Shown: positions 15,125-26,222 of the stretch, piece by piece
Position numbering within the stretch: position 1 is the stretch's first letter
Layout: every line of letters begins with the position of its first letter
Source of the DNA: Mannheimia haemolytica
GTDB taxonomy: Bacteria > Pseudomonadota > Gammaproteobacteria > Enterobacterales > Pasteurellaceae
Assembly (NCBI GenBank): GCA_900638155.1
Contig: LR134495.1
Span: 1,612,001 to 1,676,000 of the forward strand
DNA length: 64,000 bases
Direction: 5' to 3'
Notes under the pieces: generated by a model
What the model saw: the letters and a program-made list of their open reading frames with translations, nothing else
Database searches by the model: none
Told to the model about the DNA's origin: nothing
Program-made: the position numbers and the translations under genes

Positions 15125-15154
15125 CGCTGCGTCTACCGATTTCGCCACACTGGC
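15114..15154 (-). pseudogene. 5' half of the disrupted chromosomal tRNA-Leu(CAA)
   Basis: The minus strand gives 41 bases of a tRNA-Leu: GCCAGTG acceptor half, D arm GGCGAAATCGGTAGACGC and anticodon arm to GGATTCAAAATC. Beyond the core the sequence no longer pairs, so the 3' half has been displaced, presumably to the other end of the ICE. No functional tRNA can be made from it. Confidence 0.88.
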
Positions 15155-15168
15155 TTAATTTTTGCAAG

Positions 15169-15197
15169 ATTATAGGGAAATATAACCGCTTGCGCAA
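15169..15197 (-). promoter_or_regulatory. Promoter of the disrupted tRNA-Leu
   Basis: On the minus strand -35-like TTGCGC (15192-15197), a 17-bp spacer and -10 TATAAT (15169-15174) lie 14 bases upstream of the tRNA 5' end. Transcripts would run through the 41-base stub into the intact ICE tRNA-Leu. Confidence 0.65.
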
Positions 15198-15373
15198 GCG
15201 TAAAAATGCCTTTTAAAATCGGTTGATTTAAAAATCAGCACTCGATTCATTTTTACAAAAATAGTTATGCACATCATCTGTGGATAACTAAGTGAACAAC
15301 CCTGTTTATAAATATTTAACCTACTGATTTTACTATAAATAATTTTAAAAATTGGTGGCGTTCAAAATTTCCC

Positions 15374-16834
15374 CTACAAAAAATCCACTACTTGACTTAT
15401 TATTTTTCCTGTTTTTAGTTGGGTGATAATAGCCTCACCACGTTCAATATTTTCTGTTGAAGTAAGCGTTTTACCGTCTTTAGTTTGGGTAATTGAGTAG
15501 CCTCTGGTCAAGATTTTCAATGGGCTAAGTCCATCAAGTTTAGTGCATAACTCTTGAAAATGTTGCTGCTCTTTCAGCATTATTTTTTCGATAGAATAAG
15601 CCAAGCGTTGCGACATTTTTGCCACCATCGTTTGTTGCTGATAAAGTTGATAAGGTAGCGGGTTGCGTTCAAACCGTTGCGTAATGTTTTTCCATTTTTG
15701 CTGTTTTTTGCTGAGTTGCTGCTCCATTTGCCAATGGAGTTTCAGCTCCAATTGCTTAAGCATTTGGGATTGGCGTTCAATCTGCTTTTGCGGATGTTGG
15801 TGAATTAAACGGACATTTAGCTCTTTCCCCACCTGCTTTTTAGCTGCAACAAGTGCATAAATTGCCTGCTCGAGGCGGTATTCCATATAATCAAAACGTT
15901 GCTGTTGCGATTGAATTTGTTTGCTTGGATGCTGAGCATTCAGGCGTAAGGTGAGTTGTTGGAAACGGTTAAATTTATGGTTCCAAACTCGATCAAAGGC
16001 TAAATTCACTTTATCAAACTGATGTTGTAATTGGCGTTTCAATTCATTTTGATCTCTGCTGACTAATTCCGCAGCAGCCGAAGGCGTTGGTGCGCGCAAA
16101 TCTGCAACAAAATCAGCAATGGTAACGTCAATTTCGTGTCCAACAGCACTGATAATCGGAATTCGGGAATGATAAATGGCATAAGCGACACTCTCTTCGT
16201 TGAAACACCATAAATCCTCTAATGAACCGCCACCTCGCCCGACAATTAATACATCACACTCATTACGACGGTTTGCCAGTTCAATCATATTCACAATGTC
16301 TTGAGCCGCTTCTTTACCTTGCACGAGAGCCGGGTAAATAACCACTGATAAGCTCGGATCTCGTCGTTGCAAAATATGTAAAATATCTTGTAATGCGGCT
16401 CCGCTTGAGGAGGTAATAATACCAATGGTTTTAACAAAAGTAGGAATTGGCTTTTTATGCTCTTGAGCAAATAAGCCTTGAGCTGAAAGTTTTGCTTTAA
16501 GTTGCTCAAATTGTTGTTGCAATAAGCCCTCTCCCGCCGGTTGCATACTTTCAATAATGAGCTGATAGTCACCTCGTGGCTCATAGAGTGTAACACTTGC
16601 CCGCACCAGCACCTGCATACCGTTTTGCGGGCGAAAATTCACTCTTACATTTTTCATTTTGAACATCGCACAACGCACTTGTGCTTTGTCATCTTTTAAA
16701 GTGAGATACCAATGCCCTGAAACCGGCTGGCTGAAATTGGAGATTTCGCCGGTTAGCCAAATATGGCTTATTTCCATTTCGAGCAAATGGCGGACGGAAT
16801 AGTTGAGTTGGGTAACAGTTAAAATATTGCTCAT
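15374..16834 (-). CDS. xseA: Exodeoxyribonuclease VII large subunit
   Basis: This 486-residue protein has an N-terminal OB-fold nucleic-acid domain ([28 protein letters not shown]), a central catalytic domain ([69 protein letters not shown]) and a long coiled-coil C-terminal region that binds XseB subunits. ExoVII degrades single-stranded DNA in both directions in repair. XseB is encoded at 28094-28324. It is the first core gene next to the ICE insertion and is intact. Confidence 0.96.
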   Translation of the reverse strand: MSNILTVTQLNYSVRHLLEMEISHIWLTGEISNFSQPVSGHWYLTLKDDKAQVRCAMFKMKNVRVNFRPQNGMQVLVRASVTLYEPRGDYQLIIESMQPAGEGLLQQQFEQLKAKLSAQGLFAQEHKKPIPTFVKTIGIITSSSGAALQDILHILQRRDPSLSVVIYPALVQGKEAAQDIVNMIELANRRNECDVLIVGRGGGSLEDLWCFNEESVAYAIYHSRIPIISAVGHEIDVTIADFVADLRAPTPSAAAELVSRDQNELKRQLQHQFDKVNLAFDRVWNHKFNRFQQLTLRLNAQHPSKQIQSQQQRFDYMEYRLEQAIYALVAAKKQVGKELNVRLIHQHPQKQIERQSQMLKQLELKLHWQMEQQLSKKQQKWKNITQRFERNPLPYQLYQQQTMVAKMSQRLAYSIEKIMLKEQQHFQELCTKLDGLSPLKILTRGYSITQTKDGKTLTSTENIERGEAIITQLKTGKIISQVVDFL

Positions 16835-16942
16835 AATTATTAAAAGAAAGCATAAAAGTAAATGGGAGTGTAGCTATAAATGAAAGTAAGAGGAAGCTTT
16901 TAGAATCAACAAGCGGTTATTTTTTGTAGTTTTTTTGCAAAT

Positions 16943-16980
16943 AAAAAGAAAAACCCTCGATATTCAACTATCGAGGGTTT
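16943..16980 (-). terminator. Terminator of tRNA-fMet
   Basis: A perfect 12-bp stem AAACCCTCGATA/TATCGAGGGTTT (16951-16980) with 6-base loop is followed on the minus strand by TTTTTCTTTTT, just downstream of the tRNA. Confidence 0.88.
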
Positions 16981-16986
16981 GAAATG

Positions 16987-17063
<77 letters not shown>

Positions 17064-17272
17064 TCTGATGTGGCTATAATATATCAATTTGGCATAATGA
17101 CAAGTAAAATTATAAAAAATCGCTCCAAGTGCTGCAATTTACAACAGATATAGTATAAAAATACGCTTATTGTTGTAAAAACAATCAAATTATATTCTAG
17201 TTTTATTTTGTCGCTATTTTTGCTATTCTTCTGTTTATTTTTTACATTTTCTTTACGATACAAGGATATTCG

Positions 17273-18379
17273 ATGAATTGGAAAGCATATAAAAAAGCTA
17301 TTGCGGCAGCTAGCGTGGTAGCGATTGCAACGGTATTAGTGGCGTGTTCGTCTTCAGGCCAAAAAGGCAAAACAACCTCTTATGATGCTGAAAAAGCTAA
17401 ATTTGGAGCAAAATATAATGGTCGTCACTTTATGCCTTATGGCACACATTTTCAAGCTGGACGTTTAGGATTAAATGCCGCTCCTGTTAATCAACGAGAC
17501 TTTTTACAGCAGCTTTCTAATGTCAGAGCCTATAGTAGCTTGGCAGATTCTTATGCTATCGCTTACGGAAAAATCAGTCGTTGGATCTCATCGGGCGGTA
17601 ATATTAATGATTTAGCAAAATATGGTATTAGTACTCGTTTAATGCGTGGCGAAGATGGCTATCAGAATGTGTTAATGACAGGGTATTACTCGCCGGTTAT
17701 CAAAGCCCGTAGAACGCCTCAGGGGCAATACCAACACCCGATTTATGCGATGCCGTCTAGCAAACGTTTTTCACGGGCGGAAATTTACGCAGGAGCATTG
17801 CAAGGTCAGGGCTTAGAACTGGCTTATAGTAATTCAATGCTCGATAACTTCTTATTAGGTGTTCAAGGTAGCGGTTACGTTGACTTTGGTGATGGTCGCT
17901 TAAACTATTTTGCTTATGCAGGGCAAAATGGCTTTAAATATGCCAGCGTTGGGCGTTTATTAGTAGAAGATGGCGAAATTCCGAAAGAGAAAATGTCAGT
18001 ACAAGCCATTCGTGATTGGGGGCAACGTAATCCTGGTCGCGTACAGGGCTTATTAGAACGCAATCCATCGTATGTTTTCTTTAAAAACGATCCTACCGGT
18101 CAGGTAAAAGGCTCTGCCGGTGTGCCGTTAGTACCGCTTGCCTCTGTTGCATCAGATCGTAGCATTGTGCCATCAGGTAGCGTGTTGTTAGTCGAAATGC
18201 CGTTGATTGATAGCAAAGGAAATTGGACCGGCAAACACGAAATGCGTTTAATGGTGGCTCTTGATGTTGGCGGTGCAGTGAAAGGTCATCACTTCGATTT
18301 ATATCAAGGCATTGGTGATAAAGCCGGGCACGTTGCCGGCTTAATGAAACATTATGGCCGTGTTTGGGTATTAAATTAA
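17273..18379 (+). CDS. mltA: Membrane-bound lytic murein transglycosylase A
   Basis: At 368 residues, it is an outer-membrane lipoprotein precursor with lipobox LVAC near residue 25. The MltA domain follows (LMTGYYSPVIKARRTPQGQYQHPIYAMP) with the C-terminal 3D domain (MLMVALDVGGAVKGHHFDLYQGIGDKAGHVAG-like, catalytic Asp region). It cleaves the MurNAc-GlcNAc bond to 1,6-anhydro products in wall turnover. A small exported protein gene follows by 12 bases. Confidence 0.94.
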   Translation: MNWKAYKKAIAAASVVAIATVLVACSSSGQKGKTTSYDAEKAKFGAKYNGRHFMPYGTHFQAGRLGLNAAPVNQRDFLQQLSNVRAYSSLADSYAIAYGKISRWISSGGNINDLAKYGISTRLMRGEDGYQNVLMTGYYSPVIKARRTPQGQYQHPIYAMPSSKRFSRAEIYAGALQGQGLELAYSNSMLDNFLLGVQGSGYVDFGDGRLNYFAYAGQNGFKYASVGRLLVEDGEIPKEKMSVQAIRDWGQRNPGRVQGLLERNPSYVFFKNDPTGQVKGSAGVPLVPLASVASDRSIVPSGSVLLVEMPLIDSKGNWTGKHEMRLMVALDVGGAVKGHHFDLYQGIGDKAGHVAGLMKHYGRVWVLN

Positions 18380-18391
18380 TACAAGGTAACT

Positions 18392-18838
18392 ATGTTAAAA
18401 AAACTATCTGCCATATTCTTACTTCTACCGAGCGCCGTGCTTGCAAATAATTTGCAAAATATAACCGCTTCAACTGAGCCTAAATATAAAATCTCAGAAA
18501 TAGATGTCAGAATTTTGATACGCCAGCTCAATAATATTGAGCAATGTATCTATCCTGAGTTAGCTAAACCCGGTTACCAGCAAATCTACGCAAATTGGAA
18601 TCTGGCTGAAAATTTAACGATGCAATATTTTGAATATCAGCTTCTAAAAGAGTTGCTCGGAGAGGAAAATCAGAAACTGATGCAAAATGATAATCCCTCT
18701 ACAGAGTATTTCCATCTATTGCATTCTCAATTAAATCACCAGAAAGCCAATGTAGATCAAGAAAAATGTGACGCATTCAAGCCTAGATATAAAGAGATTT
18801 ATCAAAGTATGAAAAATGCCATTACTAAGAAAGGCTAA
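18392..18838 (+). CDS. Hypothetical exported protein (148 aa)
   Basis: I do not recognise the family. The protein has a clear signal peptide (MLKKLSAIFLLLPSAVLA) and then a soluble, helical, Gln/Asn-rich domain with two cysteines (in EQCIYPEL and EKCDAF) that could form a disulfide in the periplasm. It follows mltA by 12 bases and ends at a terminator shared with purF, so it is probably cotranscribed with mltA and could act in the envelope. The Cys spacing resembles small periplasmic lysozyme-inhibitor-like or DUF proteins, but this is only an impression. Confidence 0.65.
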   Translation: MLKKLSAIFLLLPSAVLANNLQNITASTEPKYKISEIDVRILIRQLNNIEQCIYPELAKPGYQQIYANWNLAENLTMQYFEYQLLKELLGEENQKLMQNDNPSTEYFHLLHSQLNHQKANVDQEKCDAFKPRYKEIYQSMKNAITKKG

Positions 18839-18844
18839 TAACAA

Positions 18845-18870
18845 AAACTCGCAGTTTTCACTGCGAGTTT
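18845..18870. terminator. Bidirectional terminator between mltA unit and purF
   Basis: AAACTCGCAGT/ACTGCGAGTTT, an 11-bp perfect stem with TTTC loop, lies between convergent genes. Confidence 0.88.
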
Positions 18871-18873
18871 CTT

Positions 18874-20391
18874 TTATCTTTCGTTATGAATTTCTAAATT
18901 GGTGGCTTGTTTTGCCGCCTCTGCTTTTGCTTTATCGTTTCGAGATCTTGCTATACTGTCTAAATAACATTTATCTACATCACCTGTAATATATTCTCCT
19001 GTAAATACAGAGTCATCAAAGCGATGAATAGTCGGATTTTCCAGTTGAATAGACTTATAAAGTGCTTCAAGGTCTTGGAAAATCAATTTATCCACCCCAA
19101 TCATCTCTGCCACTTCTTCCACCGAACGATCATAAGCAACTAATTCCTCACAAGTCGGCATATCAATGCCATACACATTCGGATAACGAATTTCCGGTGC
19201 GGCAGAAGCAAAATAAACCCGTTTTGCGCCGGCAGCCCGTGCCATTTCCACGATTTGTTCGGAAGTTGTGCCTCGTACAATAGAATCATCAACCAATAAC
19301 ACGCTTTTCCCTTTAAACTCCGAGGCAATCGCATTTAATTTACGGCGAACCGAGCTTTTACGCTGTGCCTGCCCCGGCATAATAAAGGTTCGAGCTACAT
19401 AGCGGTTTTTAACAAACCCTTGACGATACGGTTTATACAACATATTAGCAATGCGTACCGCAATATCATTTGACGTTTCAGGGATCGGGATCACCACATC
19501 AATATCATCGATAATTCGTCCCCATTCACGTTTAATTTTCTCACCCAATAACTCCCCCATATGTACTCGTGCAGAATATACAGAAACGCCATCAATGACG
19601 GAATCGGGACGGGCAAAATAGACATATTCAAAAATGCAAGGATTTAATTTTGGATTATCGGCACAGATTTGCGAATGTAGCTGACCGTCAAAGGTAATAT
19701 AAATCGCCTCACCCGGCAGTACATCTCGCACAAACTCAAAGCCGACCACATCAAGAGCTACACTTTCTGAGGCAAACATATATTCGGTTTTACCCTCGAT
19801 TTCACGTTTTCCCAACACTAACGGACGAATGCCGAATGGATCACGGAAGGCAACCATACCGTGTCCGATAATCATCGCAATGCAAGCATAAGCACCACGA
19901 ATGCTATCATTGGTTTTACGAACCGTTTCAAAGATATTATCTGGACTTAAATGCTGAGTGGAATAGAGATCTAAAAAGTAAGCAAAAATATTAAGAAGGG
20001 ATTCAGAATCGGAATTGGTATTTACGTGACGACGGGCTTCGTTGTATAAACGCTCTTTAAGTTCCGCATTATTGGTTAAATTACCGTTGTGAACTAAGGT
20101 AATGCCGAAAGGTGAATTAACATAAAATGGCTGGGCTTCAGACACACTTGAGCTACCTGCTGTTGGGTAGCGAACGTGACCAATTCCAACATTACCTTGT
20201 AATCTCACCATATGCTCTTGCTGGAAAACATCGCTGACTAAGCCGTTAGCTTTGCGTAAGCGGAAACGATTTTCATCGTCTATGGTGACGATACCTGCGG
20301 CATCTTGTCCTCGGTGTTGAAGTAATGTTAAACCATCATAAATCGCCTGATTTACCGGCGAGTTCCCAATAATACCGACAATGCCGCACAT
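18874..20391 (-). CDS. purF: Amidophosphoribosyltransferase
   Basis: PurF makes 5-phosphoribosylamine from PRPP and glutamine, the committing step of purine synthesis. At 505 residues, it has the N-terminal nucleophile Cys (MCGIVGIIG) of a class II glutaminase domain, then a phosphoribosyltransferase domain with PRPP loop [18 protein letters not shown]. It lies 14 bases downstream of cvpA, the usual cvpA-purF operon, under a PurR box at 20950-20965. No propeptide precedes Cys2, as in E. coli. Confidence 0.97.
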   Translation of the reverse strand: MCGIVGIIGNSPVNQAIYDGLTLLQHRGQDAAGIVTIDDENRFRLRKANGLVSDVFQQEHMVRLQGNVGIGHVRYPTAGSSSVSEAQPFYVNSPFGITLVHNGNLTNNAELKERLYNEARRHVNTNSDSESLLNIFAYFLDLYSTQHLSPDNIFETVRKTNDSIRGAYACIAMIIGHGMVAFRDPFGIRPLVLGKREIEGKTEYMFASESVALDVVGFEFVRDVLPGEAIYITFDGQLHSQICADNPKLNPCIFEYVYFARPDSVIDGVSVYSARVHMGELLGEKIKREWGRIIDDIDVVIPIPETSNDIAVRIANMLYKPYRQGFVKNRYVARTFIMPGQAQRKSSVRRKLNAIASEFKGKSVLLVDDSIVRGTTSEQIVEMARAAGAKRVYFASAAPEIRYPNVYGIDMPTCEELVAYDRSVEEVAEMIGVDKLIFQDLEALYKSIQLENPTIHRFDDSVFTGEYITGDVDKCYLDSIARSRNDKAKAEAAKQATNLEIHNER

Positions 20392-20405
20392 ATAGAAAAA
20401 CCTCT

Positions 20406-20909
20406 TTATTTAGTCGTGTTTAAAAAACTGGAATTTGCTTGTAACTGTTCAAAGAACCACTTCACAATAAAGTCAAAATGCGGAATTAATAGCGATGATT
20501 TCCATAATTCCGTTTGGCTTGCTTGGGTAAAGGTATCTAAGAAAAATAAAATAGCCGACACAATTAAAATACCACGCAATGCCCCAAAAGCACCGCCTAA
20601 AATACGGTCGGTGATAGACATTCCGCTCAAATCAATCACTTTGCCTAATAAACCGTTGATCACACCACAAACAATTAAAGTCAAAATGAACAGAATCGCC
20701 GCTGCAATACCATTGCGTAAAAATTCTGAATTTTGCAAATAAACCGAATTAATTTGTGTGAGATAACCGCTTAAATAAGGATAAAACGAGCTTGCCACAA
20801 AAAAGGCGATTACCCAACCAAGTAGCGATAATGCTTCATTGGTAAAACCTCGCCATAAACTGATAAGCACTGAAAAAGCAATGATTCCGATAACAATTAA
20901 ATCAACCAT
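20406..20909 (-). CDS. cvpA: CvpA family inner-membrane protein
   Basis: The 167-residue protein has four predicted membrane helices ([21 protein letters not shown] start; [12 protein letters not shown]). It is the conserved partner of purF and was first found as needed for colicin V production. Its molecular function is unclear but it matters for envelope stress. It is first gene of the operon below the PUR box. Confidence 0.93.
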   Translation of the reverse strand: MVDLIVIGIIAFSVLISLWRGFTNEALSLLGWVIAFFVASSFYPYLSGYLTQINSVYLQNSEFLRNGIAAAILFILTLIVCGVINGLLGKVIDLSGMSITDRILGGAFGALRGILIVSAILFFLDTFTQASQTELWKSSLLIPHFDFIVKWFFEQLQANSSFLNTTK

Positions 20910-20949
20910 AACACACCTTAAAGCGTAAAGCTCTCCTATTCTACAAAAA

Positions 20950-20965
20950 AAGAAAACGTTTGCGT
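20950..20965 (-). promoter_or_regulatory. PUR box (PurR operator) upstream of cvpA-purF
   Basis: The minus strand reads ACGCAAACGTTTTCTT, an exact fit to the PurR consensus ACGCAAACGTTTNCNT, 41 bases before the cvpA start. purR itself is at 38150-39169. Confidence 0.9.
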
Positions 20966-21054
20966 AGCACTATTTCGCTAAAAATAAGTGCTTTATGCAA
21001 ATACAAGCGGTTAAATTTGGTAAAAAATTTACACAATCCGACTGCTTGTAAAAC

Positions 21055-21519
21055 CTAGTCTGCAATATAACCAACATCGTCCAACGTTGGATTATTTGCC
21101 CCTTGTTTAGCCAGCTCATCGCAAATCTCATTTTCACGATGTCCTGAATGCCCTTTCACCCAACTCCATTCAATTTGGTGGCGTTGAATTTCTTGGTCTA
21201 AAGCAACCCATAAATCTTTATTTTTAACTGGCTTTTTATCGCTGGTTTTCCAGTCATTTTTCTTCCAGTTAAAAATCCATTTTTGGATCCCGTTTTTCAT
21301 ATATTGGCTGTCACTATTGAGTTGCACCTTACAAGGCTCTTTTAGCATTGCTAAAGCCTCAATCACCGCCCGCAATTCCATTCGGTTATTGGTGGTTTGA
21401 AAATAGCCTTTGCTCACGGTTTTTTCGTACCCGTTATAACGCAGCAAAATACCAATCCCCCCTTTGCCGGGGTTGCCTAAACAAGAACCGTCTGTAAAAA
21501 TTTCAACTAATTTCATCAT
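21055..21519 (-). CDS. rnhA: Ribonuclease HI
   Basis: RNase HI removes RNA from RNA-DNA hybrids. At 154 residues, it has the catalytic carboxylates in [26 protein letters not shown] and [12 protein letters not shown], the basic protrusion [15 protein letters not shown], and [16 protein letters not shown]. Three consecutive ATG codons lie at 21514-21522. I chose the middle one by alignment to the E. coli N terminus. The frame open to 21549 starts inside the argG terminator and is not used. Confidence 0.95.
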   Translation of the reverse strand: MMKLVEIFTDGSCLGNPGKGGIGILLRYNGYEKTVSKGYFQTTNNRMELRAVIEALAMLKEPCKVQLNSDSQYMKNGIQKWIFNWKKNDWKTSDKKPVKNKDLWVALDQEIQRHQIEWSWVKGHSGHRENEICDELAKQGANNPTLDDVGYIAD

Positions 21520-21531
21520 CATACTTTGAAA

Positions 21532-21561
21532 ATAAAAGCCCCAAAGCATTAACTTTGGGGC
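21532..21561 (-). terminator. argG terminator
   Basis: GCCCCAAAG/CTTTGGGGC (21538-21561), loop of 6, then TTTTATTTT on the minus strand. It separates argG from rnhA. Confidence 0.85.
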
Positions 21562-21608
21562 AGCTTTTAGGCTAAATTCTAAAAGTTATCAGAATGGAGA
21601 TCAACAGA

Positions 21609-22973
<1,365 letters not shown>

Positions 22974-22977
22974 TCAA

Positions 22978-22993
22978 ACGCAAACGCTTACGT
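22978..22993. promoter_or_regulatory. PUR-box-like sequence upstream of argG
   Basis: ACGCAAACGCTTACGT keeps the dyad symmetry of the PurR operator and differs from ACGCAAACGTTTNCNT at one defined position. It is 38 bases before the argG start. PurR control of argG is not something I know to be described, so this is a weak call. Confidence 0.4.
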
Positions 22994-23123
22994 TCAAGCA
23001 AAATATTCTAGCTGAAAAGTGGTAAAAATTCATCTAAAATTTAGCCCGATGATATGCAAATTTTTTGTGAAATTTGACCGCTTGTAATTTACTGAAAACC
23101 TAAAAGCAATAGAGAAAATCAGA

Positions 23124-24164
23124 ATGAAAAAACTACTCGTAATCCGTAATGATAAAATTGGGGACTTTATGGTCTGCTTTCCGGCATTTGCTATGTTAAA
23201 GCAATCAATGCCAAATGTGGAAATTACCGCTCTTGTGCCAAGTTATACTGCTCCACTTGCCGAGCTTTGCCCTTCTATTGATAAATTAATTATTGATACC
23301 GCGAATAAAAAAGATAAAAATGAATTTAACCGTATTTTACAAGCGGTTAAAAATGAACAGTTCGATGCGGTTATTTGCTTTGTTTCAGACTGGTATAATG
23401 CCAAGCTCACGTGGCAAAGTGGGATTAAATACCGCCTCGCTCCGGCAACTAAATTATTCCAATTTTTATATAACCACCGTTTAACTCAACGCCGTTCTCA
23501 GTCAGCAAAAGCAGAATCCGAGTATAATTTGGATTTAGCCCGTGCCTTTTTAAGCAAACATAATATACCGATTGTTGAACCGCACACACCATACTTAAGC
23601 GTTGAACAGCAAACCGTCCAAGCACAAAAAGCAAAATTATGTGAACAACTCAATATTACCACTGCTAAAAAGTGGGTGTTTGTGCATAGTTCAACCGGTG
23701 GTTCGGCAAATAATTTATCAATCGAACAGTATGCAGAGTTAATTCGAGGTATTTTGGCAGAATTTGATTGCTATGTGGTACTGACCGCCGGGAAAGGCGA
23801 AAGCGAAAAAGCCCGCCAGTTAGCTCAACAAATCAATCACCACAATGTGGTGGTATATGATAAAAATGAGGGATTACAAGATTTTACGCATTCGCTTGCG
23901 TGTGCAGATTTATTTATTGCCGGCTCAACCGGCCCGTTACATATTAGTGGGGCGTTAAATATTCCAACCATCGGTTTCTACCCGAGCCGACTTTCTGCCA
24001 TTCCACGCCGTTGGAAACCGATTAATGATGCGGATAAACACATTGCATTTTGCCCGCCGTCAGACAAAGCCTCACAAATGAATTTAACCTTAATTTCTAT
24101 TTCTGAGGCGTTAAAAACCATAGTGCCGTTTATTCGGAGAATGTGGAATACCCCCTCTCTCTGA
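23124..24164 (+). CDS. LPS heptosyltransferase-family protein (GT9)
   Basis: The 346-residue glycosyltransferase family 9 protein has the N-terminal Rossmann start KKLLVIRNDKIGDFMVCFPAFAMLKQ and C-terminal donor-binding region DLFIAGSTGPLHISGALNIPTIGFYP. Family members transfer ADP-heptose to the LPS inner core at the inner membrane. The exact acceptor (Hep II, III or other) cannot be told, so no gene symbol is given. It converges with another LPS-type glycosyltransferase gene at 24229-24987, and together they form a small LPS core locus. Confidence 0.85.
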   Translation: MKKLLVIRNDKIGDFMVCFPAFAMLKQSMPNVEITALVPSYTAPLAELCPSIDKLIIDTANKKDKNEFNRILQAVKNEQFDAVICFVSDWYNAKLTWQSGIKYRLAPATKLFQFLYNHRLTQRRSQSAKAESEYNLDLARAFLSKHNIPIVEPHTPYLSVEQQTVQAQKAKLCEQLNITTAKKWVFVHSSTGGSANNLSIEQYAELIRGILAEFDCYVVLTAGKGESEKARQLAQQINHHNVVVYDKNEGLQDFTHSLACADLFIAGSTGPLHISGALNIPTIGFYPSRLSAIPRRWKPINDADKHIAFCPPSDKASQMNLTLISISEALKTIVPFIRRMWNTPSL

Positions 24165-24165
24165 T

Positions 24166-24216
24166 AAAATTGCTGTATGCAATTTTACCTGTCTCTCTCC
24201 CACTAGGGGGAGAGAG
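24166..24216. terminator. Two adjacent hairpins between convergent LPS genes
   Basis: AAAATTGC/GCAATTTT (24166-24186) and CTCTCTCCC/GGGAGAGAG (24193-24216) lie directly between the two stop codons and probably end transcription from both sides. Confidence 0.65.
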
Positions 24217-24228
24217 TGCTGAAAAGCA

Positions 24229-24987
24229 TTATTTCCGAGTACGATTCCACAAATCCGCATATTTTACGAAAGTAGAATGTGCCGAAAGGACCGCCAATAA
24301 AAATCCTTGCTTGCCGTCTAAAAAACCGGCTTTTAATAGATACATTTTCACAAAACAACCAATAGCGTGGGTCACACCATCAAATAAGCTGGCTGTTTTG
24401 CCTGCATTTGCCCGTTGGATTGCCCACGCTTTAGCGTAACTTGCCGATTTCACCAAATAGTGATGAATATCTTTATAGGTAAAATGTAGCAAATCGCCTT
24501 GTAGTTTTTGGATTTTTGCCTCTTTTGGATAATGCACTTTTTCGTGCACCAATTCATCGCCATATTTGGCAAATTCCGTGCGGTATAATCTCACCACATA
24601 ATCCGGATACCAACCGGAATGACGGATTTGTTTGCCAAAGACTTCGCTTAAGCGGCTGATTTGATAAACGGTATTTTTTTCATCATTTTTGACCGCTTGT
24701 AAAATAGATTGCTTCAGTTCGGCTGTCACTCGCTCATCTGCATCAAGCCAAAGCACATAATCACCGGTTACATATTGTTGAGCTAACTGACGCTGTTTAC
24801 CAAAGCCTTGCCAATCGGTGTTAGTGTAGAACTTTGCGTTATATTCAGCGGCAATTTGTGGCGTTTCATCGGTACTGCCACTATCTAAAATCACAATTTC
24901 ATCTACCCAATCTTTTACCGTTTCAAGGCAAGCCCGTAAATCTTGAGCTTCATTTTTAACAATCATTGCAACACTTAATGTCGGCAT
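24229..24987 (-). CDS. lgtF: LPS core glycosyltransferase, GT2 (LgtF/WaaE/KdtX-like)
   Basis: The 252-residue family 2 glycosyltransferase has [21 protein letters not shown], the DSGSTDET nucleotide-binding region, and DxD-type [10 protein letters not shown]. Sequence features such as [14 protein letters not shown] and KYADLW match the LgtF/WaaE group that adds beta-glucose to heptose I of the LPS core in Haemophilus and relatives. Cytoplasmic face of the inner membrane is expected. The symbol is given by resemblance and the acceptor is not proved. Confidence 0.78.
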   Translation of the reverse strand: MPTLSVAMIVKNEAQDLRACLETVKDWVDEIVILDSGSTDETPQIAAEYNAKFYTNTDWQGFGKQRQLAQQYVTGDYVLWLDADERVTAELKQSILQAVKNDEKNTVYQISRLSEVFGKQIRHSGWYPDYVVRLYRTEFAKYGDELVHEKVHYPKEAKIQKLQGDLLHFTYKDIHHYLVKSASYAKAWAIQRANAGKTASLFDGVTHAIGCFVKMYLLKAGFLDGKQGFLLAVLSAHSTFVKYADLWNRTRK

Positions 24988-25113
24988 AGTTTATCCTTCT
25001 CTCTTTTTGTCGTGTGTTTTTCTGCTATTCGTTGCATTTTACTTTAAAAATAATGGTTTTTGTGCTATTTTCTACGCCAAATTTTATCAACAAAACAAAT
25101 TAACGGAAAAAGA

Positions 25114-25428
25114 ATGTCAATTACATTAACAACCAAACAAAAACAATACTTAAAAGGCTTAGCACATCATTTAAGCCCGGTCGTGATGTTGGGAGGTAAC
25201 GGCTTAACCGAAGGCGTACTGGCTGAAATCGATAACGCCTTAGACCACCACGAACTGATTAAAGTCAAAGTCGCCGGAGCGGATCGTGAAACCAAACAAT
25301 TAATTGTTGATGCCATTCTACGTGAAACTAAAGCGGCTGAAGTGCAAACCATCGGGCATATTTTAGTGCTTTACCGCCAAAGCGAAGAGAAAAAAATCAG
25401 CTTGCCAAAAGCAACTAAAGCGATCTAA
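25114..25428 (+). CDS. yhbY: Ribosome-associated RNA-binding protein YhbY
   Basis: This 104-residue CRS1-YhbY (CRM) domain protein binds pre-50S ribosomal particles. The KH-like fold shows LTTKQKQYLKGLAHHLSPVV, the GxxG-type loop MLGGNGLTEGV and ALDHHELIKVKV. The start at 25114 follows GGAAAA, and the frame open to 25060 adds no conserved sequence. It ends before a terminator made of paired uptake words. Confidence 0.93.
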   Translation: MSITLTTKQKQYLKGLAHHLSPVVMLGGNGLTEGVLAEIDNALDHHELIKVKVAGADRETKQLIVDAILRETKAAEVQTIGHILVLYRQSEEKKISLPKATKAI

Positions 25429-25450
25429 TTGCAAAAATATGTTTAAATTC

Positions 25451-25476
25451 AACCGCTTGTATTCAAGCGGTTTTTT
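25451..25476 (+). terminator. Terminator built from an inverted pair of uptake words
   Basis: AACCGCTTG (25451-25459) and CAAGCGGTT (25464-25472) form a perfect 9-bp stem with a 4-base loop, followed by TTTT. The stem is two opposed Pasteurellaceae USS cores. Confidence 0.85.
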
Positions 25477-25488
25477 ATAGGACTTTCT

Positions 25489-26220
25489 ATGTTTAAAAAA
25501 TTCTCTCTTTATACCCTTGCAATGTTGCTCATTCCTGTGGTGACTTGGCTGGCAAATTGGCACTGGTCTCTGGCTATTCAATACGCTGAATTTGATTTCG
25601 ACTACTTTTTATATTTAATCACTGAAACCGGCTCTGTGCCCTATGCCATCATCACCTGTGTAGTTTTCGCCTTGTTACTGGCGTGGGTAGTTCGCAAACG
25701 CTACTCTTTAATTTTTGTGATTACCGTGTGTGTCGCTTCAATGGTAGCTACTCAAGCAATCAAAACAGCGATGAAATCGACCTTTCAAGAGCCTCGTCCA
25801 TTTGTCACTGCTCTTTTCCAAGAGAAAACAGACGATTTTTATCAATTAACACGCGAGCAACGTGGGCTTGCCGTAATGGAAAAAATCGGTGCAAATCAAA
25901 ATTTCGTTACCGCTCACCAAGCCAAAGAAGTGGGCTATTCTTTCCCATCAGGCCACACTATTTTTGCGGTTTCTTGGCTATTATTGGTGGTAGGTTTCTG
26001 CCGCAATATGCGAGGACAAGCGGTCGTTTTGGCTCATTTTTTTGCAATCAGTTGGGCAGCGTTAATGCTGATTAGCCGCTTGCGTTTAGGTATGCACTAC
26101 CCGATTGATTTATTCACCAGTAGTTTAATTGCGTTTCTAACCAATTTGGCATTATTTGTATGGTTCGTGCCTTGGTTGGAAAGAAGAAATCCTTTCAATT
26201 TATTTCATAAGAGAGCGTAA
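25489..26220 (+). CDS. pgpB: PAP2-type phosphatase, phosphatidylglycerophosphatase B-like
   Basis: The 243-residue membrane protein has about six helices and the three PAP2 catalytic motifs in order: [18 protein letters not shown] and [12 protein letters not shown]. PgpB dephosphorylates phosphatidylglycerol phosphate and undecaprenyl pyrophosphate at the periplasmic face. nagK follows after 2 bases, so the two are probably coupled. Confidence 0.9.
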   Translation: MFKKFSLYTLAMLLIPVVTWLANWHWSLAIQYAEFDFDYFLYLITETGSVPYAIITCVVFALLLAWVVRKRYSLIFVITVCVASMVATQAIKTAMKSTFQEPRPFVTALFQEKTDDFYQLTREQRGLAVMEKIGANQNFVTAHQAKEVGYSFPSGHTIFAVSWLLLVVGFCRNMRGQAVVLAHFFAISWAALMLISRLRLGMHYPIDLFTSSLIAFLTNLALFVWFVPWLERRNPFNLFHKRA

Positions 26221-26222
26221 TT

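Noticed and set aside
15114-15154. A second functional tRNA-Leu beside the intact one
   Set aside because: Only the 5' half fits a tRNA. After the anticodon core there is no matching anticodon stem, variable arm, T arm or acceptor strand.
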